Assembly: GCA_037157565.1 (NCBI GenBank)
Contig: JAZHRO010000012.1
Span: forward strand, 62,487,501-62,551,500
DNA: 64,000 nt
Direction: 5' to 3'
DNA from: Thalassia testudinum
Lineage: Eukaryota > Streptophyta > Magnoliopsida > Alismatales > Hydrocharitaceae
The notes under the pieces were generated by a model. The model was not told where the DNA came from, did not search any database, and was given only the letters and a program-made list of their open reading frames with translations. The position numbers and the translations under genes were made by a program. Shown piece after piece: positions 1-11,214 of this stretch. The first letter of the stretch is position 1; each line of letters starts with the position of its first letter.

Positions 1-347
1 AGCTTGGCTTCCAAGCTCCAATCGACCCCCTAACACCAATATAAAGACCCCGAGAGCCTGCCCGAACTTCAATGCTCGAATTTGACCGGAATCACCCTCA
101 ATTCCTCTCTCCTATCTGGCTGAATAGCTCCTCGACGTCCGACGATCTCTTCTGATCCCCCTCGTTGTCCTCCCGTAATACCGGCAATGGATTCTCCTTC
201 CTTATCTTCCTCCGCACCTTGTCGTACCAGCCGACGTCTCTCCCTCCATCATCCTCACCGTCCTACCCTCACCGGAGCAGTTCTCTTCCAAGGCGCCGGC
301 CATGCCATACCTGACGTCCTTATTTTTTTCGACCCTTAGAGTAGGTA
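1..347 (+). other. Unassigned flank, possible host exon remnant
   Basis: This is the left flank of the first Copia element. It is C-rich with many CpG sites. One frame stays open from 179 to 349 and reads as a hydrophobic, Leu/Pro/Ser-rich segment. Another frame has an ATG at 187 and a stop at 337-339 (50 codons). The segment 341-352 (gtaggtagttag) could be a splice donor context, so this may be the end of an exon with the retrotransposon sitting in the following intron. I recognise no protein family. The coding idea is inference from one short frame and could be chance. Confidence 0.2.
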
Positions 348-762
348 GTTAGTGTTGGTGCTAGAGCACCACGATCATTTGTTTTGATGATAACAAAACA
401 CGTGTTATTTAACATTTACACTTGGAGTCTTAGATTTCAGATCAATTGCAAATGTAGACGTGACCAGACAGAGTTCGAGCTCGCACCCAGGATGGATTGG
501 AGGAGCTTGATGGAAAATAGAGGAGATTCGTGAGGAGCAATAGATTGAAGAAGGAAGGAGATGAAGAATAGGATAGATTTCCTTCTCTTGTACTCCTTGT
601 ATTTTTCGTTTCTTCTGTTGCTCTTTATTTTTGTTACTTAGATTCATGTTAAAGAGCCTCAAAGTACCCTAACAGTAGTCCTAGGAACACCCGCACAACC
701 CTAGGATACTTAGGTTTTCTGTAGAAAACTTAGAAAACCAATATAGGATTCAAACAGCATTT

Positions 763-1277
763 CCAGACGTCTAATTCCCAAATCAGACGTCTGATAATGT
801 ATTCTAAGACATCTGACTGTTGATTCAGACGTCTGATAACATTTAGGCTGGACATAGTTAGTTCTGTCTGATGAAATCTGACGTCCATACCTTAGACCAG
901 ACGTCTTAGGAGATGTCTGATGACTTTGCCAGACGTCCAATTAGTGGACCGTTGGCTCTCTTAGCATACACTCAAGGATATGACCGTTAGAACCTTATCA
1001 GACGTCCTTAAGCCCTTCCAGACGTCTGATAATTGACCGTTTTGCCTCGACTGACCCGAAAATCTCTTCTCAGAGATTTTCTAGCTGTTGCAAATCCATT
1101 CCCACGAAAAAGTAGGTTTCCAGACGTCCTGTATGTCGTCTGATGGACTTGCACAAGAACCCTGTTTAGATCTTATTCAAGTCAGGAAGGAACCCGCACG
1201 AAATCAGACGTCTGACCTTGAAATCAGACGTCTTAAAGTGGTCTTCCAGACGTCTGATGCCAGAATTAGACGTCTGA
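763..1277 (+). promoter_or_regulatory. AGACGTCT palindrome array in Copia U3
   Basis: Thirteen GACGTC cores occur here, mostly as CAGACGTCTG, AGACGTCTGA or AGACGTCC, with irregular spacing. They sit upstream of the TATA box. Decayed forms such as AGATGTCTG and AGACATCTG are also present, as expected if methylated CpG is mutating. GACGTC is the core of C-box-like bZIP binding sites; binding here is inference. The same array lies in the 3' LTR at about 4570-5085 (11 intact cores) and in both LTRs of copy 2. Confidence 0.75.
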
Positions 1278-1386
1278 TTACCCTGTCAGTGCAATGATTG
1301 TTCCTGATTTCGGGTTGATTCACTTGGGCTTTGCACCCAACGGCTATGGAGCCTTTCCTAAGCCATCCAAAGCCTTCCTAAGGCCT

Positions 1387-1396
1387 TTATAAATAG
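1387..1396 (+). promoter_or_regulatory. Likely TATA box of 5' LTR
   Basis: TTATAAATAG lies about 100 bp after the last palindrome and about 650 bp before the LTR end, a plausible U3/R position. The equivalent boxes are at about 5192-5201 in the 3' LTR, 9028-9037 and 12290-12299. Confidence 0.6.
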
Positions 1397-2044
1397 AGGG
1401 GAACCTCTTGCACACCATCACACACCTAGAAACACAAGACACACACCTTGCAATACACTTTCAAAACATTTCGTGTCTCTCTTGCTCTCTAAGCTCTAGT
1501 TCTACATCTAAAGAGCATCAAGCCTTCGCGCACCCGCTCTCCCGCCGTAGTTCACGAGAGCGATGTTGCGCCGTCGCGTGGCTCACGCACCCGCGTCATC
1601 GACTCGACGCACTCCTTACAAAGGGGAGTTTCTGAATTCCTATCGAAGCTTAGGTTTAAAATTACTTTGTTGGCTCTATAGGATTATTTGTTATTTTATC
1701 TTTGTTATTTGGTTGGGTATTCGCTTTGCGAATTCCCGTCTCCTTCGTGGGACAAAATCCTTCTCGTGGAGAGAAGGGGTTGAGGAATGCTATCCTCGTA
1801 CTTGTAGCGTGGTTGTAATTGAGGTTGAATCACCCTCGTTTAAAGTGATTCGGTTAGTGGATTTGATCAACTTGGTTGATCGGAAAATCCTAACTCGAGA
1901 GAATTAGGTGGTGGTTTTCACCCGGTTTGGGTTTCCACCAAAAAATAATTGTGTACATTGTGTGATTGCTTATTTTGTGAGATTGTTTATATTTTATTTT
2001 CACAATTATTACGTCACCCCTCCTGCTAGGGACGAATCTACAAT

Positions 2045-2056
2045 TGGTATCAGAGC
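2045..2056 (+). other. Primer-binding site, tRNA-iMet type
   Basis: TGGTATCAGAGC starts 3 bp after the LTR end. This is the standard plant LTR-retrotransposon site complementary to the 3' end of initiator methionine tRNA. It sets the 5' LTR boundary and the plus orientation of the element. Confidence 0.95.
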
Positions 2057-2097
2057 AGGTCTTGCTGTTTCGGCGTAACAACCCAGCAAGAAGATCT

Positions 2098-3828
2098 ATG
2101 GAGGGAAGCAGTTCCGCGGGTAGGATTTCCGAGGGCCAGTCTACGACTCGTCTGCCATTCTTCGACGGGAGCAACTACCCTTACTGGAAGCTGCGAATGA
2201 AGACGTGGCTTCAAGCCATCGATTTCACGATTTGGGCCAGGTGCGAGACCCCCTTCGACATTCCACAAAAACCCGCCGCAGGATACTCGCAGCAGCAGAT
2301 TCGGGAGCTCTCTCTCAACGCGAAAATAATGAATGCATTGTATTACGCGCTCAGCTCGGAGGAGTTCAACAGAATCTCGCAATGCGCCACCGCATACGAG
2401 ATTTGGGACACACTTGAGGTAACTCACGAAAGTACCTCTAAGGTAAAAACCTCTAAAATTAATTTACTTTCTCAAGAATTTGAATCTTTTTCAATGAAAT
2501 CTAACGAATCTTTAAGTGAGATGAACACTAGGTTCACTCTCATTGTAAATAACTTGAAAGCTTTAGGGAAGACTTTCATCAAGGGGGAGCTTCAAGGGAA
2601 GCTTCTTCGTTCCCTTGGACCGGAATGGGAACAGAAAGTCACCGCCATCGAGGAGGCAAACGAAGTGGAGGAGCTCAACATGGAAGATCTCCTAGGCAAT
2701 CTAATGGCCTACGAGACAAAGTTGAAGCAGGAGAAGAAGGATACACCGGAGCCTAAACAGAAAAAGATTCTCGCCTTCAGAGCAGCGTCGGATAGCGAGG
2801 TAAGTTCCGACGACGAAGACTTTAGAATTTTACTTAAAAAATTTTTCAAGTTTTGTAGGGAATTGAAGAAAGAGAAAAAGGAGAAGAAGGAAAGTCCGAG
2901 ACGTTGCTACCACTGCAACGAGAAAGGGCACCTACGACTAGAGTGCCCTCTTCTCAAAAAGGAGAAGAAGAAGGAAAAGGAAAAGAGATCTAAGAAGAAG
3001 GCACTCCAAGCCACTTGGGACGATTCGAGCTCGGAGGAAGAAGAAGAAGAAATTGCTTCCTTTGGTTTCATAGCCAGAGGAAGCAATAGCGACAGTGGTA
3101 GCGACAGCGAAAGCAACTCCGACAACGAGGTAAATCTCGATTTATAAGAAGCTTTTAATGAACTATTTGAAGTTAGTAAAGCACTTAAGATAGAAAATAA
3201 AAGCATTAAAAAGAATCTTAGTTTTCTTAGAAGTGAAAATGAAAGATTAGAAAATAAACTTAAGGATCTAGAAGCTAGTCCTAAAAATGATAACCTATTA
3301 TTAGAAAATCATAACCTCATCAATGAAAATAATAAATTGATTGAGGAAAATGATAGTTTAAAGTTAGAAATCTGTGATTTAAATACTAAGATGCATACTA
3401 TAGAAAAAGAAATTGCATGTCTTAGGGAAAACTCTAACAAATTAATCAACAAAGTAGATGATTTATATAGCCCTAAGATTGAGAAAGGATCTCCGTCAAG
3501 GAGACCCGCTAACAGATCCAGATCCAAGCTCACTTGGATACCGAAGAAAAATTTGGAATCTTATTTTGTAGGGTTTAGAGATAACTACAACACGAAGGAC
3601 TGGACCTACAAGCTCAAGGCTGGTCAACTCGAGTTGGGAGAACCAAGGAGTAGACCAAGGAGGAGAACGAGAAGACCGACGAGACGACGAACAAACGATG
3701 GACCCGCCGCACGTCGACCACCAGACTGGAGACCGGCGCCAATGCCCGGGCCTCCAAGCTACGGATGGGAGCCCCATTTGATGTGGCATCCACCACCACC
3801 ATTTGGGCCATTTTATTGGCCATGGTAG
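2098..3828 (+). pseudogene. gag: gag with coiled coil, one internal stop
   Basis: This is a SIRE-type Copia Gag, the capsid-like protein that packages element RNA. Translation likely starts at the ATG at 2098, just after the primer site. Residues about 20-80 form the N-terminal DUF4219-like part (motif FFDGSNYPYWKLRMKTW), followed by the UBN2-type gag domain to about residue 230. A basic stretch then leads to a CCHC zinc knuckle near residue 270 (CYHCNEKGHLRLEC), and an acidic Ser/Glu/Asp tract follows. A TAA at 3145-3147 ends this part. The same frame continues open to 3828 and encodes a long Asn/Glu/Lys coiled coil and an Arg/Pro-rich tail ending in FYWPW. Copy 2 has a CAA codon where this TAA lies, so the ancestor was probably one frame. 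There is no pol after it. Confidence 0.85.
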
Positions 3829-4144
3829 GTTAGGTAAAAACCATTTACCCTATCTTTTTATCATAAGCATTTAGATAGGGGGAGCAAAAAATTATAAACT
3901 AATTGTCAATTTTTAAGAGGAAGATATAAGGTAGCTAAATTTCCTTTAGAAAGGGGGAGAAAAATAATAGCTATCTTGTTATAAAAAAAAGGGGGGGGGA
4001 GGACATTACCTTTGTTAAAAGAAATTTATAGAAGAGCATGTTTTAAGGGGGAGTTATAGAAAATTTAAAATCAATCAAACCTTTTCAATAATGTCAAAAA
4101 GGGGGAGGATTTTTTGCATTATTATTTATGATTTTGTCATCATC
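3829..4144 (+). other. Non-coding 3' region of Copia copy 1
   Basis: This region lies between gag and the polypurine tract. It is rich in short purine blocks of the form AAAGGGGGAG, at least six of them, one containing nine G in a row near 3990. Such repeated purine blocks are usual upstream of the plus-strand primer in SIRE elements. No coding sequence is seen. Confidence 0.7.
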
Positions 4145-4158
4145 AAAAAGGGGGAGAT
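4145..4158 (+). other. Polypurine tract of Copia copy 1
   Basis: AAAAAGGGGGAGAT directly abuts the 3' LTR start TGTTGG. It is the plus-strand priming site typical of SIRE/Maximus elements. Confidence 0.9.
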
Positions 4159-5847
4159 TGTTGGTGCTAGAGCACCACGATCATTTGTTTTGATGATAAT
4201 AAAACACGTGTTATCTAACATTTACACTTGGAGTCTTAGATTTCAGGTCAATTGCAAATGTAGACGTGACCAGACGGAGTTCGAGCTCGCATCCAGGATG
4301 GATTGGAGGAGCTTGATGGAAAATAGAGGAGATTCGTGAGGAGCGATAGATTGAAGAAGGAAGGAGATGAAGAATAGGATAGATTTCCTTCTCTTGTACT
4401 CCTTGTATTTTTCGTTTCTTCTGTTGCTCTTTATTTTTGTTACTTAGATTCATGTTAAAGAGCCTCAAAGTACCCTAACAGTAGTCCTAAGAACACCCGC
4501 ACAACCCTAGGATACTTAGGTTTTCTGTAGAAAACTTAGAAAACCAATATAGGGTTCAAACACCATTTCCAGACGTCTAATTCCCAAAGCAGATGTCTGA
4601 TAATGTATTTTAAGACGTCTGACTGTTGATTCAGACGTCTGATAACATTTAGGCTGGACATAGTTAGTTCTGTCTGATGAAATCAGACGTCCAGACCTTA
4701 GACCAGACGTCTTAGGAGATGTCTGATGACTTTGCCAGACGTCCAATTAGTGGACCGTTGGCTCTCTTAGCATACACTCAAGGATATGACCGTTAGAACC
4801 TTATCAGATGTCCTTAAGCCCTTCCAGACGTCTGATAATTGACCGTTTTGCCTCGACTGACCCGAAAATCTCTTCTCAGAGATTTTCTAGCCGTTGCAAA
4901 TCCATTCCCACGAAAAAGTAGGTTTCCAGACGTCCTGTATGTCGTCTGATGGACTTGCACAAGAACCCTGTTTAGATCTTATTCAAGTCAGGAAGGAACC
5001 CGCACGAAATCAGACGTTTGACCTTGAAATCAGACGTCTTAAAGTGGTCTTCCAGACGTCTGATGCCAGAATTAGACGTCTGATTACCCTGTCAGTGCAA
5101 TGATTGTTCCTGATTTCGGGTTGATTCACTTGTGCTTTGCACCCAACGGCTATGAAGCCTTTCTTAAGCCATCCAAAGCCTTCCTAAGGCCTTTATAAAT
5201 AGAGGGGAACCTCTTGCACACCATCACACACCTAGAAACACAAGACACACACCTTGCAATACACTTTCAAAACATTTCGTGTCTCTCTTGCTCTCTAAGC
5301 TCTAGTTCTACATCTAAAGAGCATCAAGCCTTCGGGCACCCGCTCTCTCGCCGTAGTTCACGAGAGCGACGTTGCGCCGTTGCATGGCTCACGCACCCGC
5401 GTCATCGACTCGACGCACTCCTTACAAAGGGGAGTTTCTTAATTCCTATCGAAGCTTAGGTTTAAAATTACTTTGTTGGCTCTATAGGATTATTTGTTAT
5501 TTTATCTTTGTTATTTGGTTGGGCATTCGCTTTGCGAATTCCCGTCTCCTTCGTGGGACAAAATCCTTCTCGAGGAGAGAAGGGGTTGAGGAACGCTACC
5601 CTCGTACTTGTAGCGTGGTTGTAATTGAGGTTGAATCACCCTCGTTTAAAGTGATTCGGTTAGTGGATTTGATCAACTTGGTTGATCGGAAAATCCTAAC
5701 TCGAGAGGGTTAGGTGGTGGTTTTCACCCGGTTTGGGTTTCCACCAAAAAATAATTATGTACATTGTGTGATTGCTTATTTTGTGAGATTGTTTATATTT
5801 TATTTCCACAATTATTACGTCACCCTTGCTGCTAGAGACGAATCACA
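4159..5847 (+). repeat. 3' LTR of Copia copy 1
   Basis: The LTR is 1689 bp and matches 353-2042 with substitutions and very small indels. It keeps 11 intact GACGTC cores; at least two cores intact in the 5' LTR have changed by C-to-T or G-to-A. The target duplication GTTAG follows at 5848-5852. Confidence 0.93.
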
Positions 5848-5852
5848 GTTAG

Positions 5853-6680
5853 GTCTCTCTAGTTCTTTAGATTAATTTCCCTTATCAAAAACCCAAAAAA
5901 GACCCCTTGACACCGTGAATCACCCTCGTCTTGTCCATCTCCAACTGCTCCTCCGACGAGGCGTCCCTGCCGTTACACCCCTCCATCCGCCTCGCCGAAA
6001 CCCTCTACACCCTTGCCACATCCACCTGCATCAAAGCCCCATCTTTATTTCCTACTCCACTTACTCCCATGACCCTCTGAACAAACCCACCGTCGTGCTC
6101 CTCCTTCGACCTCCGCAGACCACCACACACCTCCACAAGTCACGAAATCACTACCAACGCACTCCACACCCTATGACAAAGCTTCTGAGCTGGTTTAATG
6201 TGGCCGAGAGACCATTCTCTTGAATTTCAGGTTTCATTGTCCTCCGCCATCGCCGCCGCTTCGCTCATCCGCATTCACAGTCCTCTGGCCGTGATTTTTC
6301 CCCAATTTGTGCTCCAGGTACTACAGAATAGTCCCATGAGTCTTCTTGGGTAGTTGATTGAAGAACCCCAGCTCCTGTCTCACGGCAATTGGATGAGACT
6401 TCATCCTCAGTTGAGCAAAGAGTAAGAGTGGGATTTAGTCTCACCTCGTGGAGCACAGTGCCCCCTGCAGCACATAAATTGAATTTGTTGCGCTATCTAT
6501 TTGCCTCAAGTAACATAGGGGGTAAGGTCCCCCGTGCACCCCTCATGCCTCACCCGTGACACTACTCCACGCAAGCCTGGCTCATACTTGATTACCTACC
6601 TAAGCTATACTCACAGCTCGGCTGCTATCCACTGTAGGTAGCCTTGGTCCCAGGTGCCCTTATGCCCGAATGCCCAGTCG
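5853..6680 (+). other. Unassigned, possible decayed exons
   Basis: This is the right flank of copy 1. The frame at 5919-6077 is open and reads like ordinary protein (it includes SIRLAETLYTLATSTC). After stops it resumes at about 6195-6345 with an Ala/Leu/Ile-rich stretch. With the open frame at 179-349 it may be a decayed host gene split by the Copia insertion. I recognise no family, and several stops are present. The part at 6480-6680 shows nothing identifiable. Confidence 0.2.
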
Positions 6681-7250
6681 CCCTTGCGGAGGAGAGAGAG
6701 TGAGAGAGAGAGAATGGAAAGGGGGGGCTTTGTTCTTCTGTGCATTAGCTAACACTTAGCCATTTGAGGAGTTGTTCCCCATGTGCGTGAAGTGAAGAAG
6801 AAGAGGAGGTTGAAGAAGAAGGCCTGAAGAAGAAGAAGAGGAAAAGGCAGAGAAGAAGAGGTGAAGAAGAGGAATCATCCAAAGAGAAGTATAGTGCCTT
6901 TACACTGTAGTAGGATTGAATTTAAGTCGTCTGATGATAACACTGTGTCATTATTTGAGGCACTATTCATTTATTTAGATCATTAAGTAATTATTATATG
7001 TGTATCTAAGCTAATAATTGGTGATTTAAATCACTATTATTTTGCCTTAGATGTCTTTTTGCCTCATTAGATTCTTGATATACTCATGCTATACATTGAA
7101 TATTAGCCTTTGAGTAATTAATTGTGCTCATTTATATTATTTGTTGAGATTAGTGCATGAATTCTATATTTGCTCTCTGTGTTCGACCTTGGACTTCAAT
7201 TCGAGTAATAAATTGTATTTGTTGATGAGCGACTTTGATCTGTACTACAA
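6680..7250 (+). repeat. Dispersed LTR-like repeat Y, plus copy
   Basis: It starts with a (GA)n run at about 6689-6714, continues with a GAA/GAAGAAG purine tract at about 6790-6885, and then an AT-rich part to a CTCTGTGTTCGACCTTGGA block near 7175-7193. The reverse complement of 46190-46884 follows the same order: the GAA tract, TAAGTCGTCTGAT, GGTGATTYAAATCAC, then TGTGTTYGACCTYGGA. The last block resembles the U5 end of Athila-type LTRs. Family placement is inference; the shared order is seen directly. Confidence 0.55.
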
Positions 7251-7979
7251 CGTATCAATCTTAAACATCGATTTCGCATGCTCAATAGCGATTGACTGGG
7301 ACGTCGCTTGCTTCATTTTGCCCTTCTCGCCCTACTGAAGATTCGGGGATGGTGCTCGGGAGAGCCATCCTGGAAGGAGCGGCTCGCCAACCTGGGGCGA
7401 TGTCGACCCTAAAGATTGCCTTGACCTCTAAGCTATTATGTTCAAGCGACAAGAGGTGTGGACTTTGGGTGACGCGATTGTTGTCGCCAGGATTTTATGG
7501 TAGTGTTTCGCCAGAGGGGGAGTCAGGGCAATGTCGCCAGCCTACTCGAGCGGGGTGTCAACCAGTTTGGCTCTCAGTCCGAGAGGAAGGCCGTGTTGGC
7601 TACCCAAGTTGCTGAGAGTTTTCCTTAGGGTGGTCTCCCAGGCCTTCCTCAGGACTCCTACCCCCTTTTATTTTGCTACGGTTCCTCCTGATGAGGTGAG
7701 CCAAGTTCTTGCTTCGAATCTGGGGTTCGGTCTAGTCTCGCAGATCCTAGGAGTCTGTGCCTTCGGTCCTTGTGGTACCCACAACGAGGGCCGAAGTCAA
7801 CTTTCTCTTTTTTGTGGTCCTTGGGGCGATAGATCCTTTCTCACGAACCAGTCCCCCTTAAGCACATCTGCCTGGTTCATGGCCAAGGGAGTACATTTCT
7901 CAAGGGACTCCCACCCCGTTTAGCGAGGTTTATTGTTGCAATCGTCAGTGGGTCGGTTGCTATTTTGAGGAAGGCAGTT
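7251..7979. other. Unassigned old repeat flank
   Basis: This is the left flank of Copia copy 2, moderately GC-rich, with short open frames and no recognisable protein. It probably continues, after the inserted elements, at 12978-13591 and 14905-15286, which have similar composition and the look of a decayed Gypsy LTR. No gene is supported. Confidence 0.3.
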
Positions 7980-7984
7980 CTTCA

Positions 7985-9705
7985 TGTTGGTGCTAGAGCA
8001 CCACGATCATTTGTTTTGATGATAACAAAACACGTGTTATTTAACATTTGCAATTTGAGTCCTAGATTTCAGGTCAATTGCAAATGTAGACGTGTTTAGA
8101 CGGAACTCGAGCTCGCATCCAGGACGGATTGGAGGAGCTTAATGAAGAACAGAGGCGGATCGCGTGGAGCGACAGATTGAAGATAGAAGACAAGAAGAAT
8201 AAGATAGATTCTTTTTAATCCTTTCTTGTATCTCTTGTCTTTATTTTCTTGCTCTCTTTATTTCCTTAGATAATTCATGTTAAAGAGCCTCAAAGTACCC
8301 TAACAGTAGTCCTAGGAACACCGGCACAACCCTAAGATACTTAGGTTTTCTATAGAATACTTAGAAAACCAATATAGGGCTCAAACAACATTTCCAGACG
8401 TCTAATTCCAAAATTAGACGTCTGATAAAGTATTTTAAGACGTCTGACTATTGTTTCAGACGTCTGATAACTGTTAGGCTGGACATAGTTAGTTCTGTCT
8501 GATGAAATCAGACGTCCATACCTTAGACCAGACGTCTTAGGAGACGTCTGATGGACTTGCCAGACGTCCAGATAGTGGATCGTTGGCTGGCTTAGCAAAC
8601 ACAGGAGAATATGACCGTTAGAGCCTTATCAGACGTCCATAGGACTGTCCAGACGTCTGATAATTGACCATTTTGCCTCGGCTGACCCAAAATCTCTTCT
8701 CAGAGATTTTCTAGCCGTTGCAACGATTGGAAAATCCATTCCGTAGGAAAAGTTGGTTTCCAGACGTCCGGGCATAGTGCCAGACGTCCTGTATGTCGTC
8801 TGATCAACTTGAACAAAAACCCTGTTTAGATCTGATTCAAGTCAGGAGGAAACCCGCATAGAATCAAACGTCTGACCTTGAAATCAGACGTCTTAAAGTG
8901 GCCTTCTAGACGTCTGATGCCAGAATTAGACGTCTGATCACCCTGTCAAATGTAATCATTGTCCTGATTTCGGCCTGATTCTCTTGGGCTTTGCACCTAA
9001 CGGCTATAGAACCTTTCCTAAGGCCTCTATAAATAGAGGGGAACCTTTGCAACACAAATACACACTTAGAGACACAAGATACACACTAAGAGAAACAAGA
9101 GACACACCTAAGCAACTTAGTTCCACTCTTTTGTGTCCAAGAGAAGCCCTTGCTCTCCAAGCTCTAGTTCCATTCTCTAGAGAGCATCAAGCTTCGCGCA
9201 CCCGCTCTCCCGCCGTTGTTTACGAGAGCGAAGTTGCGCCGTCGCGTGGCACACGCACCGCGTCACCAACTCGACGCACTCCTTGCAAAGGGGAGTTTCC
9301 TATTTCCTATAGAAGCTAGGTTTAAATTACTTTGTTGGCTCTATAGGATTACTTGTTTATTTTATCTTTGTTATTTGGTTGGGTATTCGCTTTGCGAATT
9401 CCCGTCTCCTTCGTGGGACAAAATCCTTCTCGTGGAGAGGAGTTGAGGAACGCTACCCTCGTACTTGTAGCGTGGTTGTACTGAGGTTGAATCACCCTCG
9501 TTTTAAAGTGATTCGGTTAGTGGATTTAATCAACTAGGTTGATCGGAAAATCCTAACTCGAGAGGGTTAGGTGGTGGTTTTCACCCGGTTTGGGTTTCCA
9601 CCTAAAAATCTTTGTGTACTTTGTGTGGTTGTCTATTCTGTGATATTGTTTATATTTATTTCCGCATTTTATTACGTCACCCCTCGTCGTAGGGCCAAAC
9701 CTTCA
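7985..9705 (+). repeat. 5' LTR of Copia copy 2
   Basis: The LTR is 1721 bp, TG to CA. It carries the AGACGTCT array at about 8395-8940, the 9-bp hairpin near 8692-8712 and a TATA box at about 9028. Relative to its 3' partner it lacks roughly 20 bp just before the TATA box. Confidence 0.93.
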
Positions 9706-9707
9706 AT

Positions 9708-9719
9708 TGGTATCAGAGC
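9708..9719 (+). other. Primer-binding site, tRNA-iMet type
   Basis: TGGTATCAGAGC follows 2 bp after the 5' LTR end and is identical to the site in copy 1. Confidence 0.95.
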
Positions 9720-9759
9720 AGGTTCTTGCAAGATCGGAGTAACACCCGGCAAGAAGATC

Positions 9760-10857
9760 ATGGTGGGAAGCATAGCTACAATCGGAATCTCCGAAGGGCA
9801 GTCCACCGTCCGACCACCCTATTTCGACGGGAGGGACTTCGGATATTGGAAGTTAAGGATGAAGACGTGGCTCCAAGCCACTGAATTCGAGATATGGGGA
9901 TGTTGCGAAACCCCATACGAGATCCCGAAGCGACCCCAAGGAGGCTACTCGCAGCTGCAGATTCGAGAGCTTTCACTCAACGCAAAGGCAATGAATGCCC
10001 TGTATTGCGCGCTGAGTCCGAAAGAGTTCGAGAAAATCCAAGAGTGCACCACCGCCCACGAGATATGGAGGAGGTTGGAAGGCACTCATGAGGAGACAAG
10101 CTCGGAAGAAGATCACGCGAAGGAGGAAACCGCTTGCTTTGGTTTCATGGCCAGAGGAAGCAATAGCGACAGCGAAAGCGGAAGCGACTCCGACAACGAG
10201 GTAAATCTCGATCTTCAAGAAGCTTTTAATTAACTTTTTGAAGTTAGTAAATCACTAAAAATAAAAAACAAAAGTATTAAAAAGAACCTTAGTTTTCTTA
10301 AAAATGAAAATGATAGGTTAGAAAAACAACTTAAGGACATAGAAGCTAGTCCTAGAATTGATAACCTATTATTAGAAAATCAAGACCTCATAAATGAAAA
10401 TAATAAATTGATTGAGGAAAATGTTAGTCTAAAAATAGAAATTTCTGATTTAAAGACTAAGATGAATACTATAGAAAAAGAAATTGCATGTCTTAGGGAA
10501 AATTCTAACAAATTAATCAATAAAGTAGATAATTTTTATAGCCCTAAGGTTGAGAAAGGATCTCCATCAAGTAGACCCGCTAACAGATCCGGATCCAAGC
10601 TCACTTGGATACCGAAGAAAAATTTGGAATCTTGTTTTGTAGGGTTCAGGGATAACTACATCACAAAGGACTGGACCTACAAACTAAAGGCTGGTCAACT
10701 CGAATTGGGAGAACCAAGGAGTAGACCAAGGAGGAGAACAAGAAGACCGACAAGACGGCGAACAAACGACGGACCCGCCGCACGTCGACCACCAGATTGG
10801 AGACCGGCGCCAATGCCCAGACCTCCAAGCTACGGATGGGAGTCCCATCCGATGTGA
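9760..10857 (+). pseudogene. gag: gag with internal deletion and two stops
   Basis: This is the homologue of the copy 1 Gag. It starts at the ATG at 9760. The N-terminal DUF4219-like part is present (PYFDGRDFGYWKLRMKTW). After about residue 110 the sequence jumps in frame straight to the acidic Ser/Glu tract. About 190 residues, including most of the UBN2-type domain and the CCHC zinc knuckle, are therefore missing. A TAA at 10231-10233 follows, five codons after the place where copy 1 has its stop. The frame then continues as the coiled coil and Arg/Pro-rich tail to a TGA at 10855-10857, where copy 1 has TGG. Without the zinc knuckle the product is unlikely to bind RNA normally. Confidence 0.85.
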
Positions 10858-11214
10858 CATCCACCACCACCATTCGGGCCATTTTATTGGCCATGGTAGG
10901 TGAGGTAAAAATTCTTGACCCTATCTTTGTTTATCAGTAGCATTTAGATAGGGGGAGTTAAAATTTATGAGCTAATTGTCAATTTTTAAGAGGGAGATAT
11001 AAGGTAGCTAAATTTCCTTTAGTAAGGGGGAGAAAAATAATAGCTATCTTATTGTTACAAAAAGGGGGAGAATATCACCTTTGTTAAAATAAATTCATAG
11101 AAGAGCATGTCTTAAGGTGGAGTTATAGGAAATTTAAAACCAATCAAACCTTTTTGATAATGTCAAAAAGGGGGAGGATTTTTATGCATTATTATTTACG
11201 GTTTTGTCATCATC
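10858..11214 (+). other. Non-coding 3' region of Copia copy 2
   Basis: This is the decayed end of the gag tail followed by repeated AAAGGGGGAG-like purine blocks, as in copy 1. No gene is present. Confidence 0.7.

Larger units (their letters stand above)
353..2042 (+). repeat. 5' LTR of Copia copy 1
   Basis: The LTR is 1690 bp, bounded by TG and CA. The U3 part contains 13 GACGTC cores at about 763-1277. A perfect 9-bp stem with a TCTC loop lies at 1059-1080, and the likely TATA box is at 1388-1395. It is about 98 percent identical by eye to the 3' LTR. Short open frames inside it are not genes: many simply translate the AGACGTCT repeats. Confidence 0.93.
353..5847 (+). mobile_element. Non-autonomous SIRE-type Copia (TR-GAG), copy 1
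   Basis: This is a complete LTR element of 5495 bp. LTRs at 353-2042 and 4159-5847 begin TGTTGGTGCTAGAGC and end in CA. They are flanked by the identical 5-bp target duplication GTTAG at 348-352 and 5848-5852. Between them lie a primer site, a gag-like frame with a C-terminal coiled coil, and a polypurine tract. There is no protease, integrase, reverse transcriptase or RNase H, so the element is of the TR-GAG class and would need enzymes from an autonomous relative. The SIRE/Maximus placement rests on the gag type, the AAAAAGGGGGAGAT tract and the LTR start. The two LTRs differ by roughly two percent by eye, so the insertion is fairly recent. Confidence 0.93.

Noticed and set aside
763..1277. 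AGACGTCT arrays as a CRISPR array
   Set aside because: The repeat word is only about 10 bp, spacing is irregular, the array lies inside an LTR of a plant retrotransposon, and no cas genes exist.
2044..2097. Gag start upstream of 2098, overlapping the primer site
   Set aside because: The frame is open but has no ATG there. The first ATG is at 2098, and the equivalent first ATG in copy 2 is at 9760.
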